Assembly: GCA_013399855.1 (NCBI GenBank)
Contig: VXAY01002071.1
Span: 1 to 64,000 of the forward strand
Source: Oxyruncus cristatus
Lineage: Eukaryota; Chordata; Aves; Passeriformes; Cotingidae
DNA length: 64,000 bases
Direction: 5' to 3'
Below are positions 49,201 to 61,149 of this stretch, piece by piece. The notes beneath the pieces were generated by a model. That model was not told the origin of the DNA. It was given only the letters and a program-made list of their open reading frames with translations, and did no database searches. The position numbers and the translations under genes were made by a program. Positions within the stretch are counted from its first letter, which is position 1. Every line of letters starts with the position of its first letter.

Positions 49201-52200
49201 CTGGCCTCAAATTTCCCATTCTGCCAACATCATGTCTTGCTAAGGAGGATGCTTTCCATATTATGTTGACATGACTGGAAGAGAGGTTGAAGTAAAGTGC
49301 AATAAAGCATGTGATTGGTAAGAACTGTAAAGTAAATGCTGAAAATTCGATCACTTTGGATAAAGTTTTAGCATGTGGTTTTGTAGAATTACAGTTTGAC
49401 TGGCTTCTGCTCTGTGCATCCAAAAAGGTAACAGACACTGAGGACACGATTAGACGAGATACAGTGAGAAATGTACAAAAATTGACCATGTTTTATGCGG
49501 GCAACTGTGAAGATCACAGTTAATTAGAAAAAAGAGGCTGAAATCACAGCTGAGCCATCTCTCTGTAGACCAAGCAGGGGAAAAAAAAAAAACAAACACA
49601 ACAAACCTTTGACAAAACCCCATGAGAAATTCTTTAAATCCCTTCCTCTTTTATCTCTGCTTCTTTGCCTGGAAACTAATTCATGCCTATTGGAGTTGAA
49701 ATTCTGCTGGTCTGTCAGCCAGTCGGTGTCTGAAAGGAGTGGGGGTATTTCAGAACTTCACATTTGTTTTTTCTTTTGTTGTGCATGCAGAAAAGATGAT
49801 TTGTTTTATCTATTCAAAACTTTGTTGTGTGCTGTGTTGTACCATCAGATTATCTTTATCGGGGGATCAAAGATAAGTGGTTTTCCTGTGGTTTTTAAAT
49901 ATTCCAGATATGGATGGACTCTCAGCTACTAGAAGTTACCCATGTGGCTTCCCAGAAAATAGGACAAATACACCAATGTTAGTCTTATGCTAGCTAAGTA
50001 TCAACTATTTTTCTCTTAAGATTTTCAGATAATGGCTATTAACATTGCCTTCAAATTGTTAATTCAAAAAGTGCCAGACTCTGAAGAACTGTGCAGAAAC
50101 TTGAAGCTGAAATTTGTAGGAATCTCAAGGTTATTATTGGAAAACTGTATGTGATTTGTAGGCTTTGCCTGTTTCTGTGTTTAAACAGCTTTCTTGGGAC
50201 TTACAAGGTGATGGGGAGGAAATGTTTTCTTTTTGAGGATGCTGAAAGATTATATCTGGTTTATCAGAGCTGTTAAATACTTGCAAAATGTTTCATTAAA
50301 TCAAATTTTCTGGTTTTGTGCTTGATTACAAAATGCTTCGGCTGAGAAAAGATCTCTGGTTGTTTTCCAAGTGTGATCAGGAGGCCTGAGCTTGTCTAGG
50401 AGCCATCAGTACCAGTGCTACAGTCCTTAGCCAGTCCCACTGTGTCAGGCAGGGTGCTTTTTGGAAACCCTTTCACTGATGGATTAGTAGTTCTCACACC
50501 AGAAAGTGGTGTGGTACCATCCTGCTAAAGTGTGGAAGCCAAGCAGTTGCTGTGCTGGAAAGCTGCAACCTAGAAATTATTGTTGTGACTCATTAGAGGA
50601 TTTCATTTGGAAACAGGATAATTGTATCCTGTCCCCACCTCTCTTTCACTTGGGAGCATGAGCGTGTTTTACAGCTAGGTGACCTTTTAGTGAAGTGTAT
50701 GGCTGCATCAGTTTTGGCTCAGCAATAGAAGGGCATGAATTTATTTAATAGCAGTATTACCCCAGAGTTCCTGATATCCTGGCTTGATCTTTGCTTTGGT
50801 TTCCATTTGTATTTCAGTGCTGTGCTTGTAGCCTGTGTGCTGGATCCGAAAATGGGGGACACGTCTCAGCAACCACGTCAGTGGAGAGACACTTCCTTAT
50901 TTCTGTAGGCTTTGGACTGAAGCCCCATTTAATTAGTTAAGACCAGATATTTCCCAAATCGCCTGATCCATGCCTGGCCCTCAGACAGCAGTGAACACGT
51001 AGCCTCCATCAACATGCACTGATAGATCACTGCAGCTGCATCATCGGGGGGTCCCATTTTGATTGCTGTGCTGTGCAATTATTGATGCACCTCTCATGGA
51101 AGGCCCAGTTTAATTTCAGACTTTGGCTCTTTAACTGCAGCCTACACTATTACGATGAAGTCATGCATTATCCGGCAGCATAATGCAGGGAAAATTGGAC
51201 ATGTGGGGTTCTCCTTAAGAGTAATTTTTGGCACAATGAGTGCTCACTGGTGAAAACTACCTGCTGGTCTCCAGTAAGTCTAACCTGCAGTGAGGAGCAC
51301 AGCTGTTGGAAGGAAAAAAAAATACATGAAGAAGAGAGTTAAAAGGAGAATATGCAGCAAACAGTAAAGGGGAAAAAAAAAAAAAAGGAAGAAAGAAGAC
51401 AGATGAGCACCGGGAGGTGAAATAGTTTGTTTTTTCTGTGCCTCACTGTGACAGCTGCTGAACAGGCACTCTAAACAAAGGAAGAAGAGCATAAGCTCCG
51501 AGAATTTTCCATTACATTTATTAATATGCCTACCTTTCATTGTGTTCTCTTAGCAGAAAAGATCTGGGGGTATGATTGACTGTGGGGCAGACAGAGTTAG
51601 ACTGAAAAGGTGTTTGTTTTTATTGGAGCTGTCTGCACATCTGCATGCTCAGTCCAGCCAGCAGCGTTCAGGTCTCTGCCCACAAGAGAGTGGTGTTGAG
51701 CCATCCACCTCCAGACCACGTACCAGGGTTCAATTTACAGGTTTTTAAAAGGTACTTTAAATTTTAACCTCAGTGCTAGTTCTGATTTACAAATAAAGTT
51801 CGACTTTTCCATCAAATACGCTTTACCCCAAATTCAAAAAATGCGAACAAGTTGTAACTCAAGTGGGGGTTTTTAGAGTAGATAAAAAACTGTGCATGTA
51901 CACTGGATATTATATCAATGGTATAGTACCTAGCTTATGTGTCCATACTTTTTCTCTTTTTACTTGAGTGGGGAAAAAACAAGAACTACAAAACAACAGA
52001 CAGGCATGAAACAGTTTGATTGAAGTCTGACTGAATCCAGGGCTGACCATGCAGTGCTGATGTGCAAGAGCCTGGGTGTCCTGGGTTGTTGCAGACCACA
52101 GCCTGCCATGTGGTGTTGAGAGGGCTCTAAGCATATGTCTGCTTGCACGTTAATTAACAGCTGACTGGTAAATTTAGGGAAGTCTCTGTGTGACTTCCCT

Positions 52201-52233
52201 AACAAAAGGTGGATCTACAGCCTTTCATGAGCC
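46210..52233. other. No gene recognised; single N at 47413
   Basis: Only scattered short open frames. A poly(A)-rich stretch with one N lies at about 47367-47427. The part at about 50820-51230 is less repetitive and carries several TAATTA-type sites; see findings. Confidence 0.5.
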
Positions 52234-52980
52234 TGTGAAAATTATTGGCCCAAAACAGGTTCTTTCATCTGATGTGCAAGAGGCCAATCCACACACGGAG
52301 TCGAGGTATTTGACTTATTTACAGTTCTGCACAGAAATGGGGGCTGGCTGGCAAATCCACACAGCCAGCAGACAGCTATCAAAACCTTTCACTATTTCTA
52401 TATTTTAGCAAACGAAGGCACTAATGTTCATTGGCTACAAGTTACATAGTTCTCTTATAAATTACTTTTTTGTCTTCTATTGGTTAATGATTGTCTCTCT
52501 TCTCATGCCAATTAGTCCACATGCTCAGTCTTCTCTTTTGGATCAGCGGGTTTCTTCACTCAGTGGTTGCCATCTCCCCCTGCTGGAATTACCTGTTACC
52601 CAGTCGGAGCCGGTNCTACAAGTTACATAGTTCTCTTATAAATTACTTTTTTGTCTTCTATTGGTTAATGATTGTCTCTCTTCTCATGCCAATTAGTCCA
52701 CATGCTCAGTCTTTCTCCTCTTTTGGATCAGCGGGTTTCTTCACTCAGTGGTTGCCATCTCCCCCTGCTGGAATTACCTGTTACCCAGTCGGAGCCGGTT
52801 CAGGACAGTTGTTGAGTTGGCTTTATTAGTTTCTTCCTTACCTTGGCAGTTCTGCCAAATGTCCTTGTGACCCATAAATTCGGCATTCTTTGTGTCCACC
52901 ATCAGTGGTACACCCTCCTTTCTTTGCTAACCTCCCCCTTGGGCTGAGATCATTGGAGCCCGTCCAGCCCTAAACCTTAA
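52234..52980 (-). mobile_element. Probable retroviral LTR, minus strand
   Basis: Read on the minus strand it looks like an LTR. There is a U3 with AACCAATAG and AATTTATAAGAG (TATA-like). An R region with GTAAATAAGTCAAATACC is followed by a U5 (GACTCCGTGTGTGGATTGGC, then ATGAAAGAACC) that ends AATTTTCACA at 52234. The start of the element is uncertain. It contains the local duplication at 52435-52799. Confidence 0.65.
52435..52799. repeat. Direct duplication of about 180 bp around one N
   Basis: 52435-52614 and 52616-52799 are the same sequence, starting CTACAAGTTACATAG and ending CGGAGCCGGT. They differ only by a few bases in one CT-rich spot (184 versus 180 bp). A single N (52615) joins them. 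This is more likely an assembly joint placed twice than a real tandem repeat. Confidence 0.88.
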
Positions 52981-52999
52981 TAAGGCAATTCTACCAACA

Positions 53000-55900
53000 A
53001 GTAATTTGTCTTTCTGACACCTGGCCTTCATTTAGATAACTGCATAAATAATTCAGATTCTCAAAAGATCACAGCTTACAGCAACTCCCACTGGGAGTGT
53101 TGGCAAGTACTGCTTGCCCTTTCCTATTGGAAATAATTGATAGGGTTCATGTGGACCGTAGAAGCATTTCATGGGGAGTTTTCTGAAGAGTTAGCCAGGT
53201 AGAAAAACTGGCTGGAGACATTGCTGGGGGCAGGAGGGAACTGGTGCCTCGGACCAGCTCTGTTCAGTTGTGCCACACCAAAGGAATACTGTGAGGGCTT
53301 TTTTGTGCCTTATCCTTGGGGAGGCAGGAGAATATCAGTTTATGTCCAGTTGTGTCTCTTTAAGTGTCTTATGATAGGGATTCTAATGAAGCTTGACCAG
53401 GTATTTTTGGATACATTTCTTTCCAAATTAATTTATCTACTGAAAATAAATCACTGGTAACTATAGCATATATAATACACATGCGTGTACATATATGAAT
53501 ATATATTACATTTTCTGAACTAAGTAATTTCAGAAAATTACTCCTTTCTTCTGTTTTACTTCAGAAGAAAGAAAACTTTACTGCCTTCTGGAGGCTCCTT
53601 GCACTGAATTTAAACTGAAAATTTTTGTACTCTGAAAAACTAATTTTCGGCACAGCTTTTTTGGCTCTAAAGGCTGCCCCTCTCAATTAGATGCCAGCAA
53701 TGCCCTGAGTCCTTTTGAGATTAGCACGCATCTCTTAAGATAGAGCATAATAATAAATGCACACAAGCTGAAACTGAGTTATCTCTTAACAGGTTTTTCA
53801 GTGAAAACTCTCACCGAAGTGTAGCATGTCATTAAAAATACTTAAAAGATCACAGAAACACTAAGTTAAAAGCCCTTCTATTGTTCTTTTTAGCCTGTTA
53901 CTTGGTCAGCTCTGTATCTAAAAACAGATTCCAGAGCTATATAGACTATGTTGTTGCATGGTTTATCTTATTCCAGATAGCAGTAGTTCTGTCTTCTTGC
54001 ACACTACAGTTCATTTATTTTATTACATGGTGTTTTCCAATCCTTCAGAAATCTCAATTTGTCAAAACCCCATATTGCGCCTTTTTTTTTCTTTTTTTTT
54101 TTTTTTTTTTTAATATGGCAGCTCTTTATTTCTTGTTGCCTGAATGTAGGGACACGAGTAGCACTTAGGATGTTCGGGAACTGACTCCAAAACGGGCCAA
54201 GGCTCCGACAAGGCTGCCCGTGTGCTGCTGCTATATCAGGCTTTGTCTTCCAAGGCGTGATGCAGGTAGTGTATTAGAGACTCTCGTCCTGTCTCCTGTG
54301 AGCTGCTGCGCTGGGCTCTGTCATGTTTGACCACAGTGCCTACATAAGTTGAAATTAAATGTTTAAAAAAGAGGGAGGGAAATAAACATCTCTCCCAACC
54401 GAGGAACATTTGAGTCCCTTTGGGGAGTAGCTATTTTAAAGTTCAGACTGAGGGATGGCTATTTTTGCCCTTCAGCCAGACAGACTCAGCTAATGGTCTG
54501 TATTGTTCAAACCACTTTGTAGACCAAATTCTTAAAAAGAGGAAGGTAAAAAGAGCAGGAAGATCCCTTAACCCAGCAAGAGATAGACATGGCTCAAATC
54601 TGAAAAGATCTTACCTGTACCTGAACGCTTCTGTCGTTTGGGACTGCAGAGATGTGCTTTGTCTTGCCCTATTATTCAAGTGTGCACTTGCTTTAAGAGC
54701 GAGACATAGAGATGGAGGTTGGCGTGAGTATTTTAAGAGCAATTCTGCTGAAAGCACTCATGGTGCACAAGTCGTGCAGTCTCCACGTGTGGCTCGAGAG
54801 CAGGTGGTTATTTCTCTTAATCATTTCAGACACACAGTGCAGCCAGAGGCTTTTGGGGAAGTGTAGTACAGCAGCAGACAGCTATGCAGTGGAGCCCGAT
54901 GTCAGAATAGCATCGGACGTTGTGGCTTATCCTCCTTGTTTCTGAGGTTCCGTTGAATACTTGCTTTAATTACTCTGACTTTTTAGATGGATTTAACTGT
55001 AAGGGCAGGGGGTAAAACACTTCATATTACGGATGGGTGCAGTTTAATTAGATTTTGAACCTGACTGCTACATTAAGCAGCTCTGCAGCTGTTTGGGAAC
55101 ACCATGAAGCAAATGTAAATGGAAAAAACAAAAGCCATATCCACTTGTGCTGGCTTCTTGTTGCTCAGGAATTGACAAAACCCAACTGTGGCATTGTGGA
55201 GCTAAACCAGTCCTGGTTCTGCTGCTGATATTCCATATAATCTCTAAGTTACTTATTTCACCTCTATTGTTGGCTCCTTCTTGCTCAGGCATCAGCAGAA
55301 CCCAAGTGTGGTTTCCTACAGCTAAACCAGCTCTGTTGTGCTCATGGGCCTGTCTTCACCCTGCCTCCAAGTCAGCATTTCAGGGAAGTTCCCTTGCTAC
55401 TGGGAGCTTGGGGACAGCAGTTCTCAGGACATTTTGCCTTGGCTAAGGACAGCTGGGCATTGCCCTGCAGCGGGCAGCTGCTCTCAGGGGTCTGCAGGGC
55501 ACAGAAGGGTTTTGGTACCCACCCTCGTGGCACTGTGCCCCCAGCTTCTGCCCTGGGCAACTGCTCCTCTCTTCCTTCAGGTTTTTCCCTTGCCGTGTGC
55601 ATCCTCAACTTTGTTGCAATTGCCTGTTCCTCAAATAGAAATAAATACTGAGGAGCCTGTGTTGTTCGTGACAGCATGAAGGTCAGGCTCCTATCAGATT
55701 TGCCATCTGCGTGTGTGATGTCTTGCTGCTCACAGCCCTTCCCAAGACAAAGACGTGTCTGTGGGTGGGTGGGTGTAATGTCTGTTGTTCAGCGAGGGAG
55801 GTGTTTAAAAATACCACTTGTGACTTACCTGATGGGAACAGTTTTAGAAGGCAATCCACACCCAGCACGTTTTAGTTTTCTAGTGGGAAAGGTATTTGAA

Positions 55901-58900
55901 GAGATGTTTATTTTGAAACAAAATTTACCAAACAAGAAGGGAACAGGCTGCTGAAGGGAGATAAATATCTGGTGGGCCCAGGCAGCATCAGTGTTGGACT
56001 GGCTGTTGGTTTTCACTGCAGTCCCAATGCCTGTTTGGGGTGGCTCAGGTCACTGGATTTGTATCAGGGAGAGGGGAACAAAGGAGCAATGAGATGGGTG
56101 AGCTGGGATGGGAACAAGCAGGCCAGCTTGCTTTTCAGGGACCTTCTGTTGGGAAGGGAGGAGTGAGGAGAGAGAAACACTCATGCCATAGGATGTCCCT
56201 CATCTCTTTCTCCCCAGCACCAGAAACACAGAAGTCTTTTACATGGGCTCATTTCCCCTTTAGGCAAAGGTTTGGGTTTAGAGAAGGCTCAGTGTAGTTG
56301 AGCTGGTTTGAGATGACTGTCTGGTTTCCAGTAATCTCCTTGGATTTTTATACAGATCCTTCTCACCTCTTTTGTTTGGGTGCCAAATTACTTTCTGAGT
56401 GAAGGCTTTCAGGACGATTCCAGATGGTTGTGTCTGATATACTCTGGATATTCAAGATGTGTCTTACGTAGTAAAACTTCAATTTCTAATTATTAATTTT
56501 CTTGCTATTTACTTTTATTTGAAGAACATTCTTTGATTATTTCCTTACCATTGCAGAAATTCCTAGTTAATTGCACAGTACAGTTATAAAAGTGTTGCCA
56601 TGGTCTTTTGCTAAAATGAAGTGAGAGTAAGTGAGTAGAGCATTCTTTTGATAGGGGTTTTTTTTATGTCTGTTTTGGTATGTTTTATTGAAAGGGATTT
56701 TGACATCAGTCTTTCAGTCAAAGACTGATATTCATTTCCAAGTACCCTTTTGTAGTGCTGTAGCAACAACTTCCTGTCTGAACGAGTTATACTCAGTGCT
56801 GAAAATTCAAAAATAGCTGAGGGGAGAGGAATCAAATTATAGTTTTGCCATAGGATGAGGTGGTGGGAAGGAAAAGGATGAGATACCTTCCCTCTGTGTG
56901 GGCACGAGTGCCTGTCTTCCTGTGCTCAGAGGGAAGCAGGACCCAAACTGGGGCCAAACTGAGCACTGTGCAGAAGCATCACCTTGCAGAGATCTGTGAC
57001 TGTTGCCTGTCTTCCCTCAAAAATTCATCTCCTGAGGTCCATAGCCATTGAAAAACAGCCTGTCAGCAGTACCACACATTGTAGAGCAAGATCTCCACGG
57101 CCATTACACCAGGATCTAATAGTTACACAAAAGGAAAAAAGAAAAATGGTTTGGAATACTTCTGCAGGTAAAATTCCCAATAGTCCTCTGTATTTGCTAG
57201 TTTCTTTGTTACCCCTAAAGCCAGAAGCCCACGCTCAAGTGCTGGTGATCTGAGCATCACTCAGGAGCCTGCAGTGCCCAGCACATGCCCATCCCTTCCC
57301 CTCATGCCTGTGCCCCTCCGTGCGGCATCCCAGACCTCCATCACGGCAGCACTTCCCTGTGCTGCACCACTGTGTTGGAATCGCAGCCATTAGCACCTTG
57401 TTGGCCAAAGAAATGGTTGTCACAGCCAAATCTAGTACAGCACACACTGCAGGTGGGGTGGGAAGAACTCAGAGCAATTCCTGGCTGGGGTCGGTCCCCA
57501 GCCCAGCTCAGCAGAAAACTTACAGCTGGGGGGCTGCCCTGGTACAGCACACAGCCAGCATGGGCTGGCTTTGCTAAGGGGAATGGCTTTTCCTGAAAAG
57601 ATCACGAAACTGAGTGTTTTTGATGATGCCTCTTTGAGTGCACCCTTAATGCTCAGCCAGCTCTCACTAGGTTTATTTTGGGTTTTGGTTTCACTGAAAG
57701 GAAAAATAAATGGGGAAGTGAATCAAACTGAAACCTCCCTTTATTCCATTTATTTTCAGATGGAGGGAGTGGAAAGATATGAGCTTACCTGCTGGAGCAC
57801 ATTAGTCATATAAAGAGATGATGGTTGTGGGCGTGGGAGAGATTTGAACGTGGGCTGGGTAGTGAAGTGCTTAAGCCCACAGTGCTGAGAGGATTATGGG
57901 TGAGCTGGATGAGGTTTTGTTATTTGGGCCTGATTTCTTCAATGAAGAGTGCCAAGACCCTGCAGAAGGTAAAGGATGCTCTGGCACATTGGCTGGGGTG
58001 ACACTTCCAGGGATCCTACTGCTCCCACAGGGTTGGGCAGACGAAGGAAGTCCTTTCATGGCTTTGCATTCCCATTTGGGCTGCTTCTGGAGACGTGCCT
58101 GGCGGAAGACAGAGGTGGTGATGCCACTTCCTCATAGAAAGCCACGGAGTGTACCCTGTAATTACATCTGGGCAGAGCAGGGCTGCTCCCGCAGCACAGG
58201 CAGTTACATACGTGACTTGAGGAGGCAGGCAGTGCTGGAGCTTTCAGACATTTCAAGAGGCACAAATATTAGAAATCCTCAGGAAAGCTTTTGTCAATAA
58301 CTTGAGCCCTGAAGTTACTAAAAAAATGTTGGAAGGGAGTGTCATGTTCCTGCCACAGCTGTGGGAGCACACAGGTTGGGAATAGGCAGCAGTTCTTGAC
58401 ACTGCTTCCCCAGACAACACCTTGCCTGCATTTGTTTGCATCAGTTTTCCCTGCTTGCCTATCAAGCATATTTTCACATGTTTTTCTTGTGACTGGTTAC
58501 GCAAAAGTGTGGATTCTGTGCACAAGGGTCAACGCTTATCCAGCGTTCATTTCTTACAGACATCTTTTTAAGATTTCTGCTCATTATCTCCTGTGCAGAA
58601 TTATTCTATGCATTCAGCATGCAGAAAAAAAAGCACAGAGTGACAAGGGGGATTTCCAGAGGGAATAGTGAAGAGGGACTAGCCTGAGTCAAAAGGTTGT
58701 AATTAACATGTGCAATCACAGGTATGTAACTCCTTTGATGTGTACTGTTGAATTCAGCTGGAGGTTTAATAGAGTGTGGATATATTTGACCAGCAGACTT
58801 AGTCTGTTGTGTAAGACTTCAGTCTGTCATTTACAGCTGCTCATTTAAGTTGATGGGTACAAAATTACGAAAAACAAGTAGGGGGAAAAAAAAAATCTTT

Positions 58901-60600
58901 GTTCATTGATAGATCAAACAAGGAAGAGTGTTAAAGTCACCACAGTGTTGAAAGTGAACAGTTCATCCAGCCCTGTAACTGGTATCTGGATTGGATAAAC
59001 TGATCACTGGGGGAATAAGTAGAATATCTTACAAACCTATGTCTTAAAAGACGTAAGCATTTTGAAGATTAAAAAAAAAATGAGTAAGGCTAAGGAAAAG
59101 GATGTTGCCAGCATTAGGGCAGAACATCTCAGTTCAAGCACTTCAGGAACTTAAGTCATTGCAAACTGGACGAACTTGGAGATATGATTTATTACTCCAA
59201 GCCTGATGAAGGGTCTGATAACCCTCTTTCCAATGGGGCCTGATGCATGACACATCTGCAAGAAGTGTGCAAACCTTGTCATGACAGCTGATGCTGTGAC
59301 TGTTGGGCCAGCTTTCCATTCACAGGGTTAGTGGTGGCAATTCTCTGATGGAGCTGTGCACTCTTGCACCCAGAAGGCTGGATGAAGGCTGGGCTGCCCC
59401 AGGTCACAGCTGCTCAGCATCTCCACGTGATGAAGCTCATAGTAGAGAAAACACTGGAAGCTGGCTTCTGTCCTCTGGAGGTAGAGCCAAATTACTGCTG
59501 GTCTCTTGCTCAGAGCTGCGTTGATGGTGTCTATCCAGCTTTTCTAGGCTCCCAGGAGACTGTGGTAATGCTTCCTCTCCAGCTACACCAAGCAGCAATA
59601 AATTTAGACCGAGTGAGCCACAATGACAGTACAGGAACCAGAGGGGTGCTGACTGCTCTCCAGGAGGAGGGTCTGGCACTCCATAGAGACGTCTTCATCC
59701 ATCAGGCTACCAACCCTGTCCTGACCTCTCTGCCCACTCTGGGCAGCCCGTGCCTCCGCATTACCCATTTGCACTTGTGCAGTGGCTGTTTCATACCATC
59801 CTTTCCATCAGTCATTTCCTTCTGGAAAGGAAAGAAATCAGGGTACTGTGACTCACTAGACATACACACATCTGACGGGCATACGCGGCGCAGCTGCCCG
59901 TATGTCCAACCTGTAGCTCGGAGCAGGTCACCCCAGGCTGATGTGAGGGCAAAGCTGGCCCCAGATCACTGCTGCGTTTTCCTTCCTGAGAGCACTGACA
60001 TCACGCTGCTTTGAGGGTGTCTGGCACACATCTCCGCAGTTCCAGTTGGAGCGGGGGCGAGCACAGAGAGATGGCTGCAGAGAGCTTCTCACGTTAAGGA
60101 TCTGTTATCGTTCCATTTCCAGCTTGTGATTAACAAACACTTATTTCTCCCACCTCCCAAGGGATTCAATTCCGAACTGGGAGTGATTGTAAAAGATATT
60201 GTACTCTGAATGAAATTTTAGGAGCTGTAACTACCCATTGCTTTCTCTGTGGTTACTGCTGTCACTGCTGAGCTTTTGACAGCCCAGAGCTCCATGGTAC
60301 TTCCATCAGCAGTGCCAAAACTGGTCCCTGATAGGAGGCAGAGCCAGGGTTCTGTCCCTGCTCTTATTTTGACCAAAGGCAGCAAGCTGCAGTAGTCCCT
60401 GTGTGGAGGAAGACATTCTAGATCTGACAGTGGCCAGGCAGAAACCAGGCACTCTGTTCACAGCTGATGAAGTCACGGCCTCAAATTAGTGAATTCAGCC
60501 AAAGTGACTGATGAATATGGATCTACAGGACCTGACAATCTGGTCACACACATCTGGCCTAGATGGCCCAAGGTACTGATGCCTTCTAGCACCTGAACTT
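53000..60600. other. No gene recognised
   Basis: No exon with known motifs was found. The longest open frames are 54420-54866 (148 aa) and 59364-60014 (216 aa, plus strand). Both lack recognisable domains. A poly(T) tract with a nearby poly(A) signal on the minus strand is listed separately. Confidence 0.5.
54082..54130 (-). other. Poly(A) tail-like tract with AATAAA, minus strand
   Basis: On the minus strand, AATAAA (54130-54125) is followed 13 bases later by a run of about 30 A's broken by a single G. This is the layout of the 3' end of a retroposed transcript, or of a true gene end beside an A-rich tract. Upstream (to about 54360) the sequence is moderately GC-rich, but I do not recognise it. 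Confidence 0.4.
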
Positions 60601-60604
60601 AAAA

Positions 60605-61145
60605 AAAAACTCCAGAGCAGTTAATTGGGGTGAGATAAGGAAAGGATTTTACTGAGCTATAGCAAAGATATTACATGACGCACGCGCCCGAACACAGCTG
60701 TGTTACATCTTTTATAATACTAATTGACCAATCCTAAAGGTGTCCGCCCTGTAACTTTTGCTCTGGTCCACCCACTGATCCACCCCCAAGAATTGGGTCT
60801 GGGGGCGTTTTGGGACCACCTCTTCATCATCTTCATCATCATCAGAGTACAGAGGGCACACAGTTACCCAGTTTCTGACCCTGTTTTGTTGGTCAGGCTC
60901 TAATTCTGGTGTTCCCAAACAATTCAGGCCTTGCTTTAACATGAGACTAAACATCTTCTACTGACTCCAGGGGTAGATTTGATATGGGGAGCATAGAACG
61001 GGGTAAAAGGGTTAGGAATTTTACTACAGGTTAAGGGAATAAGGGACACTACTTTACAAAACTACTTCTACTACTTATAAAACTTATAAAACTTATAAAA
61101 ATTAGAAAACTACAAAAAAGCCATCAGGGCTTAAGGCAACAGTAC
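60605..61145 (-). mobile_element. Probable LTR/ERV fragment, minus strand
   Basis: On the minus strand the sequence has repeated TTATAAGTTTTATAAGTTT near its start. A short acidic open frame follows (60954-60712, DDDEDDEEVV). Then come ATTATAAAAGATG (TATA box) and a GCGCGTGCGTCATG stretch, and a T-rich end. The arrangement fits a U3-R-U5, but no clear ends or target duplication were found. Confidence 0.5.
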
Positions 61146-61149
61146 CTGT

